Shown here: in pieces, positions 8,508 through 16,943 of the stretch
Layout of the letters: each line of letters opens with the position of its first letter
Position numbering within the stretch: position 1 is the first letter of the stretch
Source of the DNA: Hydrogenoanaerobacterium saccharovorans
Lineage (GTDB): Bacteria > Bacillota > Clostridia > Oscillospirales > Ruminococcaceae
Assembly (NCBI RefSeq): GCF_016901815.1
Contig: NZ_JACSNR010000006.1
Span: 109,961 to 173,960 of the forward strand
Length of the DNA stretch: 64,000 nucleotides
Direction of reading: 5' to 3'
The notes under the pieces: model-generated
Databases searched by the model: none
What the model was told of the DNA's origin: nothing
The model's input: the letters and a program-made list of their open reading frames with translations, nothing else
Made by a program: the position numbers and the translations under genes

Positions 8508-9911
8508 ATGATGAGAAGACATGAGTTTATCAACGAAGCAGTAGCAGCCGAGATCCTGGCCCTGATCCATCAGACTGCCGATCCCGCTGTCCTGGCAGAG
8601 CGTCTGAACGACTACCACGACTATGATATTGCCCAGGCCCTGGAACAGCTCACCCCGGAGGAGCGTCTGGGACTGTTCCTGCCCCTGGGTGCCCTGCGTC
8701 TGGCAGAGATCCTGCCCTACTGCGATGAGCCGGAGCAGGTACTTGCCGGCTTCCCGGCGGATAAGGCCGCCGCAATTCTGGACAGCATGGATTCGGATGA
8801 AGCAGCCGAAATTCTGGAAGAGCTGCCCGAGGAGACCCGCCGGCTGATCGCCGGTCACCTGAGTGAGGAGACCTCCGGGGAGATCCGGATGATCGCTTCC
8901 TATACCGATGATGAGATCGGCAGCATGATGACCACCAACTATATCGCCATCCCCCAGACCGCTTCCGTAAAAGAGGCCATGCGGGAACTGATCCGTCAGA
9001 GCGCGGAGAACGACAACATCTCCACCCTCTATGTCATTGACGATCAGGGGCTCTACTGCGGCGCCATTGACCTGAAAGACCTGATCCGGGCCCGGGACTA
9101 CACCTCCCTTGACAAGATCATTGTGCACTCCTATCCCTTCGTTCACGATCACGACCAGATCGAGGAATGCATGGACTGGATCAGTGACTATGAGGAGGAC
9201 TCCCTGCCGGTACTGAACGCCGCCGATCAGCTGGTGGGCGTACTCACCGTACAGGACATCATGGACTACCGGGAAGAGGAATCCCGGGAAGTCTACAACA
9301 AGCTGGCAGGTATCTCCGAAGGCACCGATGACGACCTGGATGAACCCCTCCTGCTCAGCATGAAAAAGCGCCTGCCCTGGCTGGTGATCCTGCTGTTCCT
9401 GGGCATGTTCGTATCCAGCGTGGTGGGCATGTTCGAGCAGATTGTTGCCCAGATCGCCATCCTGATCTGCTTCCAGTCGCTGATCCTCGATATGGCAGGC
9501 AATGTGGGAACCCAGTCGCTGGCAGTTACCATCCGGGTGCTCACCGATGAAGCCCTGCCCATGTCCGAGAAGCTGCACCTGATCTCCAAGGAAGTGCGGG
9601 TCGGCCTGACCAACGGCACTCTGCTGGGTGTGATCGCCTTCGGCGTTGTGACCTTCTACACCATGGTGCTCAAGCACTATCCCCTGCCCTATTCCATGGC
9701 GGTGGGTGCCTGTGTTGCCATCGCTCTGATGCTGGCTATGACCATTTCCAGCTTTGCCGGTACCGCCATTCCCATGGTATTCGATAAATTCGGCGTCGAT
9801 CCCGCTGTGGCTTCGGGGCCGCTCATCACCACCGTCAATGACCTGGTGGCTGTAATCTCGTACTACGGCCTGGCCTGGCTCATGCTGATCCAGGTCTTCC
9901 ACCTGGTCTGA
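8508..9911 (+). CDS. mgtE: MgtE-family magnesium channel/transporter
   Basis: 467 residues in the standard MgtE order: an acidic helical N-domain (about 1-130, with DSDEAAEILEELPEE), paired CBS domains (about 135-255) and a C-terminal pore domain with five membrane segments (about 285-467). The pore signature GNVGTQSLAVTIR is intact. MgtE imports Mg2+ and is gated by Mg2+ binding between the N and CBS domains. The start is the first of two adjacent ATGs, 7 bases after SD AGGAGGA. The attenuator-bearing leader implies control by transcription termination, plausibly by Mg2+. Confidence 0.95.
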   Translation: MMRRHEFINEAVAAEILALIHQTADPAVLAERLNDYHDYDIAQALEQLTPEERLGLFLPLGALRLAEILPYCDEPEQVLAGFPADKAAAILDSMDSDEAAEILEELPEETRRLIAGHLSEETSGEIRMIASYTDDEIGSMMTTNYIAIPQTASVKEAMRELIRQSAENDNISTLYVIDDQGLYCGAIDLKDLIRARDYTSLDKIIVHSYPFVHDHDQIEECMDWISDYEEDSLPVLNAADQLVGVLTVQDIMDYREEESREVYNKLAGISEGTDDDLDEPLLLSMKKRLPWLVILLFLGMFVSSVVGMFEQIVAQIAILICFQSLILDMAGNVGTQSLAVTIRVLTDEALPMSEKLHLISKEVRVGLTNGTLLGVIAFGVVTFYTMVLKHYPLPYSMAVGACVAIALMLAMTISSFAGTAIPMVFDKFGVDPAVASGPLITTVNDLVAVISYYGLAWLMLIQVFHLV

Positions 9912-9937
9912 CCCCCAAAACCTGAACCGAACCATCC

Positions 9938-9979
9938 AAAAAGCCGGAAGCAGAATCTGAGATCCTGCTCCCGGCTTTT
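9938..9979. terminator. Bidirectional terminator between mgtE and the flavodoxin gene
   Basis: AAAAGCCGGAAGCAG (9938-9952) pairs with CTGCTCCCGGCTTTT (9964-9978) with one mismatch; A and T runs flank both sides. Confidence 0.85.
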
Positions 9980-10007
9980 CCGCATTCTGTTCCCCCTGTT
10001 CCAGCGA

Positions 10008-10718
10008 TTAACCCAGATAGCCCAGGTCTGTGAGCCAGACCTCTACGCTCTCCTGAGCATCGGCTGCGTTGGTGTTGCGGACCGCCAGCCCCTCCCGGAC
10101 CTCAGCTTCGGGCTCCAGCGCCGCTATGGTATCCGGTGTCCCCGATAAACCGCTGCCGCCGGAGGTCACAAACGGCACGATGGTCTTCCCTGAGAGATCG
10201 ACCTCGTCCAGGAAGCTGTACACCGCCATGGGCAGATCTCCCCACCAGTTGGGATACCCCAGGAAAATCACATCGTAGTCCTCCAGGTTCTCCTGCACAG
10301 CCTGCAGCTCCGGACGGGCTCCGTTGGCGCGCTCCTGCTCGCCCTGGTCGATGGTGGCCTCATAGGTATCCGGGTAGAGCTCCACTGTATGCAGCGGGAA
10401 CACCTCTGCCCCGGCAGCTTCAGCGATCATCTGCGCCACCACGCCGGTATTGCCGGTAAGAGTGCCGTTCCAGCGCTGGATGCTCGCCGAGGCCTCCACG
10501 TCCGCATCCTCGGGAAGCTCCGCATTCTCCGCATAGCTGAAGTATACCACCAGATACCGGCTCTGCGGCCCGGATTCCGATGGCTGCGGGTCCTCTGCCG
10601 CAGTCTGCTGGGAAGACGGCTGCTGCTCCGCTTCCGGGGACGGCTCACCCTCTGTCCCGCAGGCAGTCATGCCCGCCGCAACCAGTGCCGCCAGCAGAAT
10701 ACTCAGGATCTTTTTCAT
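10008..10718 (-). CDS. Flavodoxin-fold lipoprotein
   Basis: 236 residues. A lipoprotein signal (hydrophobic MKKILSILLAALVAAG, then MTAC with the lipidated Cys at 20) is followed by a low-complexity Ser/Gln/Glu/Pro linker to about residue 52. A flavodoxin-4-like domain follows: LVVYFSYAEN with a TGNTGVVAQMI phosphate loop, the DVIFLGYPNWWGDLP strand-loop and a TSGGSGLS loop. It probably binds FMN and acts as an extracytoplasmic redox carrier or quinone reductase; the partner is unknown. It is monocistronic with its own promoter and shares the terminator of mgtE. Confidence 0.85.
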   Translation of the reverse strand: MKKILSILLAALVAAGMTACGTEGEPSPEAEQQPSSQQTAAEDPQPSESGPQSRYLVVYFSYAENAELPEDADVEASASIQRWNGTLTGNTGVVAQMIAEAAGAEVFPLHTVELYPDTYEATIDQGEQERANGARPELQAVQENLEDYDVIFLGYPNWWGDLPMAVYSFLDEVDLSGKTIVPFVTSGGSGLSGTPDTIAALEPEAEVREGLAVRNTNAADAQESVEVWLTDLGYLG

Positions 10719-10787
10719 ATTCTCCCCATCTCCTTTTCAGTCAGACCGGCTTTGCAGCGCCGGTCGGTGTGGTTCTCGTCTGATTGT

Positions 10788-10817
10788 ATTATAAGGGATG
10801 GGGATTTTATATGTCCA
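10788..10817 (-). promoter_or_regulatory. Promoter of the flavodoxin lipoprotein gene
   Basis: On the minus strand, TGGACA (10812-10817), an 18-base spacer and a consensus TATAAT (10788-10793). Confidence 0.65.
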
Positions 10818-10878
10818 ATACCTTGTTATAGCAGTATTTTATGCTTTATAAGCATGACATTTCCGGTTTTCCGGCAGT

Positions 10879-10912
10879 AAAAAATCCCCGCACGGCAAAC
10901 AGCCATACGGGG
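10879..10912 (-). terminator. Terminator of the HAD hydrolase gene
   Basis: Minus-strand stem CCCCGTATGGC / GCCGTGCGGGG (two G-T pairs) with a TGTTT loop, followed by ATTTTTTAC. Confidence 0.85.
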
Positions 10913-10925
10913 AATGGGAAACGGA

Positions 10926-11588
10926 TCATCCGCGCTCCGGCGCAGTCACCGGCACATCGAAGTCCGCCAGGGTTTCGAAGAAATAATCGCAGGTCTGCTC
11001 CATGGCTGTACGCTCTGTTTCTGCCGAGGTGTCTGCCACTCCGGCGGTGCCAAAGCCTGCCTGATGAGCCGTGCGCACCGAATAGAGCGAGTCCTCCACC
11101 AGCAGGATCTCCTCCGGCTGGAGGTCAAACCGCCGGGCTGCTTCCAGGAAGATGTCCGGACGGTTCTTGCCGCCGTAGCGGGTACAGCTCAGCACGAAGG
11201 AGAAGCAGTCCGCCAGGCCAAAATGCCGCATGGCACCCACAGCCTGTCCCTCGGTGCTGGCGGTGGCGATGCACAGCGGCACTCCCTTTTCATGGAGCTG
11301 CCGCACCAGTTCCCCAGCGCCGGGCTTGAGAGGAACGGCGGTGCTGTATGTTTCGTCCAGCAGTCGGTCAGCCTCCTCCAGCACCTGATCGGCTGTGAGA
11401 TCCCAGCCATAGATCTGGATGAGCTTCTCAGCCCCGCCCCGGAGATCCTGGGTGCGCAGAGCGTCTGCCAGGCCGGGGAAAGGCTCTCCTCCCAGCCGGC
11501 GGACCAGCTGATCCGGAACTTCCTCCCAGACTCCCATAGAGTCGATGAGGGTTCCGTCCAAATCGAAAATCACCGCATGAAATGCCAT
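10926..11588 (-). CDS. HAD-superfamily hydrolase (beta-phosphoglucomutase-like)
   Basis: 220 residues. Motif I is DLDGTLIDS with the Asp nucleophile near residue 8, motif II is in IATASTEGQ, motif III is the Lys of RYGGKNRPD and motif IV is LVEDSLYSV. A helical cap lies between motifs I and II, as in PGMB/phosphatase members acting on small phosphorylated metabolites; the substrate is not predictable. The ATG at 11588 has SD GGAGG 8 bases upstream; a longer frame would begin near the -10 box of the promoter and is rejected. Confidence 0.88.
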   Translation of the reverse strand: MAFHAVIFDLDGTLIDSMGVWEEVPDQLVRRLGGEPFPGLADALRTQDLRGGAEKLIQIYGWDLTADQVLEEADRLLDETYSTAVPLKPGAGELVRQLHEKGVPLCIATASTEGQAVGAMRHFGLADCFSFVLSCTRYGGKNRPDIFLEAARRFDLQPEEILLVEDSLYSVRTAHQAGFGTAGVADTSAETERTAMEQTCDYFFETLADFDVPVTAPERG

Positions 11589-11735
11589 CTTCTTATCCTC
11601 CCTGTGACCGGATGGAATCGCTGCCCACGCAGCCATAGTCCCAGTGGAATCAAGAATGCATTCCGCTCTGCCTGACCAATACCTGCCTCCGGTGTAATAT
11701 GAAAAGTACCGGCACTTTTTGTGCCTGACCTGTCC

Positions 11736-11764
11736 ATTATAGCGCACCTGCCCAAGTTTTGCAA
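11736..11764 (-). promoter_or_regulatory. Promoter of the HAD hydrolase gene
   Basis: Minus-strand TTGCAA (11759-11764), 17-base spacer, consensus TATAAT (11736-11741). The leader contains a small GGCAC/GTGCC hairpin at 11711-11725. Confidence 0.75.
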
Positions 11765-11768
11765 ATAA

Positions 11769-11802
11769 TAAGATCCCGGAGAACCAGTCTCCGGGATCTT
11801 TT
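11769..11802 (-). terminator. Terminator downstream of spo0A
   Basis: A perfect 13-bp stem (AAGATCCCGGAGA / TCTCCGGGATCTT, 11770-11800) lies 14 bases after the spo0A stop. The following run on the minus strand is only moderately T-rich (ATTATTT). Confidence 0.75.
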
Positions 11803-11813
11803 CTCAGGCTCGA

Positions 11814-12578
11814 CTACTGCACGGCATATTTACGGCGATTCATGTTGATCTTGTCTGCGATCATGGCGATGAATTCACTGTTGGTAGGCTTGCCGCGTGA
11901 GGAATTGATGGTGTAGCCAAAATACTGTTCCAGAACTTCCACATTGCCCCGGTCCCAGGCCACTTCGATGGCATGGCGGATCGCCCGTTCCACCCTGGAA
12001 GCCGTGGTACCGTTTTCCTTGGCAACATCGGGATACAGCCGCTTGGTAATGGCGGACAGGATACTCTGATCCTCTACCACCATTTTGATGGAAGAACGCA
12101 GATAGTAGTATCCCTTGATATGGGCAGGAACACCGATCTGATGCAGGATCTCAGTGACGGTGAGATCGAGGTCTGCCGGGTCAGGACGGATCTCCGGCTG
12201 ACTGCCGCCAGTGAGCTGGACAATGCGTTCCACCGCTGTTTCCGGCGAGAAGGGCTTAAGGAAATAGTAGAGCGCGCCGGCTGCGATGAGTTCCCGTTCG
12301 AGAGTGCTGCTCTCAAAGGTGGACATCAGCATGAATTTGGGTGTATCCCCTTCCATGAGCTGATTGATCCGCTTCATAACACCCAGTGCATCCAGTCCGG
12401 GAAGGAATACATCCATCAGTACAATTCCCGGGCGTTCTGTCTGGATGCGGTCCACCAGCTGAAGGCCATCTTTCGGCGCAGAAACCATCTCAAAGCCACA
12501 TTCTGCCAGCAAGCTGCACATTTTGTCCAGAAAGTCCTGATTTTCTTCCGCTATAAGTACTTTGGTTTTAACCAACAT
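11814..12578 (-). CDS. spo0A: Spo0A, master response regulator of sporulation
   Basis: 254 residues. An N-terminal receiver domain (about 1-122) has the phospho-acceptor Asp56 in LMDVFLP and the conserved Lys in YFLKPF. A hinge leads to the Spo0A-specific DNA-binding domain (about 145-254), with [15 protein letters not shown] and the C-terminal [15 protein letters not shown] signature. Spo0A~P binds TGTCGAA boxes to start sporulation. The acidic pocket reads AEEN (Glu11-Glu12) where the usual form is two Asp. The start at 12578 is chosen for SD GGAGGA. It lies downstream of spoIVB, the order conserved in endospore formers, and Spo0A-box-like sites surround its promoter. Confidence 0.97.
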   Translation of the reverse strand: MLVKTKVLIAEENQDFLDKMCSLLAECGFEMVSAPKDGLQLVDRIQTERPGIVLMDVFLPGLDALGVMKRINQLMEGDTPKFMLMSTFESSTLERELIAAGALYYFLKPFSPETAVERIVQLTGGSQPEIRPDPADLDLTVTEILHQIGVPAHIKGYYYLRSSIKMVVEDQSILSAITKRLYPDVAKENGTTASRVERAIRHAIEVAWDRGNVEVLEQYFGYTINSSRGKPTNSEFIAMIADKINMNRRKYAVQ

Positions 12579-12612
12579 TCGTCTTCCTCCAGTCGTTTTT
12601 TGTTTTTGCTGT

Positions 12613-12653
12613 ATCGACAAACATATTTTAGCATATATTTCCAAAACTTACAA
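12613..12653 (-). promoter_or_regulatory. spo0A vegetative-type promoter with a Spo0A-box-like site at the start point
   Basis: Minus-strand TTGTAA (12648-12653), 17-base spacer, TAAAAT (12625-12630). The near-consensus box TGTCGAT (12613-12619, 6 of 7 bases of TGTCGAA) overlaps the expected transcription start, a repressor-like position. A second 6/7 match lies upstream at 12671-12677. Confidence 0.6.
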
Positions 12654-12757
12654 TAGAAATCCCTTTTTTACTCGACATCAAATCCGGATAAATTCGCATC
12701 GGAATATTATTGAAGTTGCATAAATAAATTCGATTGAATCCCTCTTTTTATGTGCTT

Positions 12758-12774
12758 TTCGACAAAATTCGACA
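12758..12774 (-). promoter_or_regulatory. Two perfect Spo0A boxes upstream of spo0A
   Basis: TTCGACA occurs at 12758-12764 and again at 12768-12774, i.e. two exact TGTCGAA boxes on the minus strand with a 10-bp centre spacing. They sit about 140 bases upstream of the spo0A promoter and suggest autoregulation. Confidence 0.7.
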
Positions 12775-12780
12775 AATCAC

Positions 12781-12998
12781 CCCGGAAGTGCCGACAAAAC
12801 CTGCCCTCTTCTGCCTGACAGCATTTGTGGAATCCCGGAATTCTGCCACCGGCGGATTCCCGTATCCCGGGAGGCGCTTTGTTCCGCTCTCCCGGATCTC
12901 CCTCTCCCGAACCGGCGGCTTCTCCTCACTTGTCAATATGGAAATCCGGATTTTTATGTAGCATCCGGAGAGGGAAATCCCCCTCCGGATCGCTCTGA
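12781..12998. other. Non-coding spoIVB-spo0A spacer
   Basis: No credible gene: the possible 62-codon minus-strand frame has a TTG start and no SD. It contains a stem ATCCGGAG/CTCCGGAT (12963-12990) 8 bases after the spoIVB stop, with no T run on either strand, and a looser TCCCGGGAG/CTCCCGGA repeat at 12866-12896. Readthrough from spoIVB into spo0A is possible. Confidence 0.5.
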
Positions 12999-14207
12999 TC
13001 AGGCTGCGGAACGGATCTCAAGACTCGAGGCAGTTTCCTGCATATTCTCGGCAAAGATGCCATACCCCCGTGTCTGGTCATTGACAAACACATGGGTCAC
13101 AGCTCCCACCAGCTTGCCGTCCTGCAGAATCGGGCTGCCGCTCATTCCCTGCAGGATACCGCCGGTGGCCTCCAGCAGTTCCGGATCGGTGACACGGATC
13201 ACCATGCTCTTGGTCTTGGCGGTAGAGCTCAGGTTCATCGATTCGATGACAATGTCATAGCACTGCGGAGTGCGTCCGGAAATAGTGGTATAGATCTGGG
13301 CTGCTCCCTCCCGGACCTCCTGCTTCATAGCAATGGGGACCGGTTTTAGCGTGGAAACCGGCAGAGAGGTCAGCTGACCGTAGACACCGGTTTCGCTGTT
13401 CACTGCCATGAATCCAGCCAGACGGCTGCCCTCAAAGCTGCCCTGCAGCGAACCCGGCTGGCCCGAGATTCCCTTTTCCACGCCGGTGATGGTGACATCC
13501 ACGATCTCACCCCTGCCCAGCGGCAGAGTTTCCCCGGTATCCACATCGCAGACCGCATGGCCCAGCCCGGCAAAGATCATCGTAGACGGGGCATAGTAGG
13601 TCATGGTGCCGATGCCGGCAGAACTGTCCCGGACCCAGATGCCGGCTTTGTACTCGCCGCTGTCAGCCCGGATGGGCTGCAGCGTACCGGTGAGGGTCTG
13701 GTCCTTCCGCTTCAGGGTATAGGAGATCTCCCGTCCTCCGCTGGAAGCAATGATCGCTGCCACATCTTCATTCAGGCTGACCGGCTGACCATCCAGTTCG
13801 GTCAGCACATCGCCCACCCGAATTCCGGCTTCCTGGGCCGGATTGCGGAAAATCCCGTTCTCCTCCACATCGGTGAGTCCGACCACGACCACCCCTTCGG
13901 TGAACATCTTGATGCCGAAGGGGTATCCGCAGGGGATCACCATCTCACGGTCCACAAACTGCACATCCACCTGTTTGACGGCTATGCCGCCCAGAACAGT
14001 CAGGGAGGCAGTTCCGTTTTCCGCGGAAATGGGCTGGATTTCTCCCTGGATCTCCAGGGCAGTGCCGATGGAGATCCCCTCTGCCGCCGCTCCTGCCGCC
14101 ACATAGAAGTGATCGGGCAGGGCCGTGCTGTAATAGGTGACTACCCCCATGACGGCCGCCATTGCCAGACTGACTGCCCCGGCAAAGACCTGGTATAATT
14201 TCTTCAT
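12999..14207 (-). CDS. spoIVB: SpoIVB, sporulation signalling serine peptidase
   Basis: 402 residues. An N-terminal membrane anchor (about 8-30) is followed by a PDZ domain (about 110-190, with VVVGLTDVEENG and AGIRVGDVLTELDGQ) and the S55 peptidase domain (about 205-400). The catalytic His is in GLGHAVCD, and the Ser is in GMSGSPILQDGKLVGAVTHV, with the conserved Asp nearby. SpoIVB is made in the forespore and cuts SpoIVFA to trigger pro-sigma-K processing in the mother cell. Its place just upstream of spo0A is the conserved arrangement in Bacilli and Clostridia. The start has a GGAGGAAAC SD at a slightly long spacing. Confidence 0.95.
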   Translation of the reverse strand: MKKLYQVFAGAVSLAMAAVMGVVTYYSTALPDHFYVAAGAAAEGISIGTALEIQGEIQPISAENGTASLTVLGGIAVKQVDVQFVDREMVIPCGYPFGIKMFTEGVVVVGLTDVEENGIFRNPAQEAGIRVGDVLTELDGQPVSLNEDVAAIIASSGGREISYTLKRKDQTLTGTLQPIRADSGEYKAGIWVRDSSAGIGTMTYYAPSTMIFAGLGHAVCDVDTGETLPLGRGEIVDVTITGVEKGISGQPGSLQGSFEGSRLAGFMAVNSETGVYGQLTSLPVSTLKPVPIAMKQEVREGAAQIYTTISGRTPQCYDIVIESMNLSSTAKTKSMVIRVTDPELLEATGGILQGMSGSPILQDGKLVGAVTHVFVNDQTRGYGIFAENMQETASSLEIRSAA

Positions 14208-14283
14208 CTGCTTTGTTTCCTCCGATCCTGATGCCAGGCACCAGGATTTATGCGAAAATCCACTGTTTTATTGCGATTTATCA

Positions 14284-14312
14284 TTTTCAACGGATCAGGA
14301 ATGTGATACAAT
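14284..14312 (+). promoter_or_regulatory. Extended -10 promoter of the SLOG gene
   Basis: TTTTCA (14284-14289), 17-base spacer, TACAAT (14307-14312) with an extended TG one base before the -10. Confidence 0.6.
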
Positions 14313-14349
14313 CTTTACCAGAATCAGGTTTGCGGAGGTGGAAACTGCC

Positions 14350-14703
14350 ATGCAGGTAGTAATCGTCGGTTCCCGGGATTCCCGGGAGCTTACTGTGGAT
14401 GATCTCATCCAGATGATCCCTCTCAACTGTACCCGGCTGATCAGCGGCGGTGCGGAAGGAGTGGATCAGCTGGCACGGCAGGCTGCCGAAACCCTGGGAA
14501 TCCCCCTGACCGAATATCTGCCCGATTATGAAACATACGGACGGAGGGCTCCGCTGGTCCGGAACAGCCAGATCATCGCAGAGGCCGATCTGGTGCTGGC
14601 CTTCTGGGACATGAGTTCCCACGGCACCGCGCATACCATCACTGAATGCATCCGCCGTCGGATTCCCGTAAAAGTCATCGACTTAAAACAGCTTCATTCC
14701 TGA
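14350..14703 (+). CDS. SLOG-superfamily (DUF2493-like) nucleotide-binding protein
   Basis: 117 residues forming one small Rossmann-like domain. Seen: the first strand and loop VVIVGSRDS, the ligand loop ISGGAEGVDQLA, YGRRAPLVRNSQI and AFWDMSSHGTAHTI. This pattern marks the SLOG superfamily (DprA/LOG/DUF2493 relatives), which bind or process nucleotide-derived ligands; some take part in conflict systems, others are housekeeping. The start at 14350 has SD GGAGGTGG; a longer frame would cross the promoter. It is monocistronic, between divergent spoIVB and the convergent germination operon. Confidence 0.85.
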   Translation: MQVVIVGSRDSRELTVDDLIQMIPLNCTRLISGGAEGVDQLARQAAETLGIPLTEYLPDYETYGRRAPLVRNSQIIAEADLVLAFWDMSSHGTAHTITECIRRRIPVKVIDLKQLHS

Positions 14704-14727
14704 GTGCGTTCTCACGCACTCGTTTTT
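14702..14727 (+). terminator. Terminator of the SLOG gene
   Basis: GAGTGCGT / ACGCACTC stem (14702-14721) followed by GTTTTT; the stem overlaps the stop codon. Confidence 0.9.
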
Positions 14728-14793
14728 ATTATATCCGGATTTCCGCGGCTTCTGTCTGGCAAATTTTCGTTCATTGATTCATGACCCTCCGGC

Positions 14794-15873
14794 TCAGGCC
14801 GATGCCTGCGCACCAGCCCCCAGCGCTGTGATGTTCACCTGTACTTCCGGGCGCAGCACCAGGCTCCCGAAAATCGCCTCCGGCGTGCGCCCCCGGCAGA
14901 AGTCCGGCTGGAACTTCTCCATGGTCTCCAGAGCGCAGATCACATCCGCTCCCGCTGTCCGCAGTGCCGCAAAGCCCTGTTCCAGCTCCCGGCGCACCGC
15001 CTGCTCTGCCACCGCACGCACCGATGCCACCTCGGCACTGTCCCAGTTCAGCGTGCCGCCGGAGTACTCCTGGATGGTGCACTCCACACTGAGATAAAAC
15101 GCCAGTTCTCCGGGGTTTTCGCCGCCGGTCAGACGGCTCTGCACCGGTGCGATGTTGGTGTAAAGCTTTCCGCCTTTATAGTCCAGCGTGTACTCCAGCT
15201 GCCGGGAATCCCCGCTGAAATAGCTGACGCCCCGCCACTGTTCCGGGGTCAGCTCTGCTGTCCCCACAGGGCCGAGCAGCACCGCACCGGAGGCCTGTAC
15301 TCCGCCGGCTTCACCGGCTTCGATCCGTCCCAGTGCCGCCGTACTGCCCAGGCTTTCCAGACTGCGCACCACTGTGAGCAGCGTGCTGTCAGGGCAAAGC
15401 CCCGCCTCCGCTGCCGAGCGCATCATCTCACTGAGCTGCTCTGCCGGAAGCTCCGGGGATTCCAGCAGCTCTGCCGCCTCCCCTTCGGTGAGATAGAGCG
15501 GGGTGCCCGGACGCAGCTCATGGTCGCTGAGCAGATAGTCCACCACCTCTGCCGTCCGCTCCGATGCCGCCGGTTCACTGAGAATCACCAGCCGGCAATT
15601 CCCCAGAAACAGCTCCTGTCCCGTTTCCAGACGAATACCCCGCATACACTCTGCCAGGTCCTCGCCGGCTGCGGAACAGACCTCCTGTCCCGCGCTCTCC
15701 CCCTCCTTCCGGGCCGGGGAGAAGATCTGCAGCGTCACCTGATACTGCCCTTCCTGCCAGTCAATGCCCACCGCCTGCACCAGCATCCGCTGGTCGATGG
15801 GCACTGCGCCCATACAGCCGGTCAGCAGGACAGAAAGGGCTCCCGCTGCCATCAGAATCAGCCATTTTCGCAT
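14794..15873 (-). CDS. gerAC: Ger(x)C-family germinant receptor lipoprotein (GerAC-like)
   Basis: 359 residues. The N-terminus is a lipoprotein signal with lipobox LLTGC. The Ger(x)C pattern follows: MLVQAVGIDWQEGQYQVTLQ early on, LFLGNCRLVIL, then a C-terminal region ending in a strand-rich segment (LRPEVQVNITALG). GerAC is the lipid-anchored C subunit of the spore inner-membrane germinant receptor. The start overlaps the gerAB end by 16 bases, indicating coupling. SD is GAAGGTG. It is the last gene of a three-gene operon; the germinant cannot be read from the sequence. Confidence 0.9.
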   Translation of the reverse strand: MRKWLILMAAGALSVLLTGCMGAVPIDQRMLVQAVGIDWQEGQYQVTLQIFSPARKEGESAGQEVCSAAGEDLAECMRGIRLETGQELFLGNCRLVILSEPAASERTAEVVDYLLSDHELRPGTPLYLTEGEAAELLESPELPAEQLSEMMRSAAEAGLCPDSTLLTVVRSLESLGSTAALGRIEAGEAGGVQASGAVLLGPVGTAELTPEQWRGVSYFSGDSRQLEYTLDYKGGKLYTNIAPVQSRLTGGENPGELAFYLSVECTIQEYSGGTLNWDSAEVASVRAVAEQAVRRELEQGFAALRTAGADVICALETMEKFQPDFCRGRTPEAIFGSLVLRPEVQVNITALGAGAQASA

Positions 15874-16943
15874 GATTTCACCTTCTTTCCAGCTGCCAGC
15901 GCCGCCAGTACGCTCAGCAGGATAATTGCCGCTGAGAGCAGAAAGGGCGCCGCGCCGCTCCACAGTTCCCACAGCTCCAGCCCCCGGTCCAGACTGCCGC
16001 AGAGGTACCAGGCCAGGGCCGTCATGCCAAGCCCCACTCCGGCAGCGGCGTGACTCCGGCGCAGTCCGGGCGCCAGACGTCGCACACAGCCCACCATGCA
16101 GTAGAGGTAGGCTGCGCCCCGGACAAAGGCCACCAGAATCCACACCAGCAGGTTGATGATGTCCAGCCGGGTGACCACCGAGAGCTCCGCCGCCGCCAGC
16201 ATGGAATAAATGGGATAGCTGCGCACATAGGCAAACGGCCCCAGCGTCACAGTGACCAGCAGGATGCTCAGCTGGTAAAAGGTCATGGAGCCCAGTACGC
16301 CCCGGGCATAGACTGCCGTGCCCGCCCCCCGGACCTTATCGGTGAGGAGCAGGAAGAGCAGAACTTCGGTATTGTGGTACAGTGCCTGGAAAAACAGCTC
16401 CAGCACCTGGGGGACTGCCTCTGCCCCGGCAAAGGTGAAATAGGCAGGCTGGATCTCCCGGGCGATCCCGGCGGCAGCTACCGCCAGGCCCGCTACAAAC
16501 ACCGCCGCCACCGGCAGTGCCATGCGGGAGACCGCTTCGATGCCCGAGTACGCCCCATAGGCACAGACCAGCATGGCGGCAGCTGCCGTGATCTGGGCGC
16601 CTGCCCCGGGATAGACCGCCGAGGTGAGAAAGCCTGAGGCGTTCATTACAGTGCTGAGCGCCGAGCCGGTGAGCACCAGCAGGACGGCCAGCTCACAGAA
16701 GGCGGCAAACACCCTGCCCTGCCGGTGGAACAGTTCGGGCAGGCCCGAGGCACCGCACCGGCGCAGCAGACCCCAGAACACGGCGCACAGCCCGATGGAG
16801 ACCAGTCCTGCCGCCAGGAAGGCGGTCATACTGGCAGAGCCGCCATACTCCGGCCCCCGGGGCGAATAGGTGAGCAGGTAGAAGATCCGGCAGCAGAAGA
16901 TCAGCGCCGAAGCCGGAAGTGCTCCGATATGGTTTTTTGTCAT
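15858..16943 (-). CDS. gerAB: GerAB-family spore germination permease
   Basis: 361 residues, about ten hydrophobic membrane segments in the APC-superfamily arrangement typical of the endospore germination permease family. It starts with MTKNHIGALPASAL and has the conserved helix-3-like SRMALPVAA. GerAB is the B subunit that senses or binds the germinant in the inner spore membrane. The ATG has SD GGGGAGGG and overlaps the gerAA stop by four bases (ATGA); its own end overlaps gerAC. Confidence 0.9.
   Translation of the reverse strand: MTKNHIGALPASALIFCCRIFYLLTYSPRGPEYGGSASMTAFLAAGLVSIGLCAVFWGLLRRCGASGLPELFHRQGRVFAAFCELAVLLVLTGSALSTVMNASGFLTSAVYPGAGAQITAAAAMLVCAYGAYSGIEAVSRMALPVAAVFVAGLAVAAAGIAREIQPAYFTFAGAEAVPQVLELFFQALYHNTEVLLFLLLTDKVRGAGTAVYARGVLGSMTFYQLSILLVTVTLGPFAYVRSYPIYSMLAAAELSVVTRLDIINLLVWILVAFVRGAAYLYCMVGCVRRLAPGLRRSHAAAGVGLGMTALAWYLCGSLDRGLELWELWSGAAPFLLSAAIILLSVLAALAAGKKVKSCENG

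Noticed and set aside
8132..8533. 133-codon minus-strand frame across the mgtE leader
   Set aside because: It overlaps the mgtE promoter, leader stems and start; no SD or domain.
12748..12936. 62-codon minus-strand frame in the spoIVB-spo0A spacer
   Set aside because: TTG start, no SD, and it overlaps the two exact Spo0A boxes.
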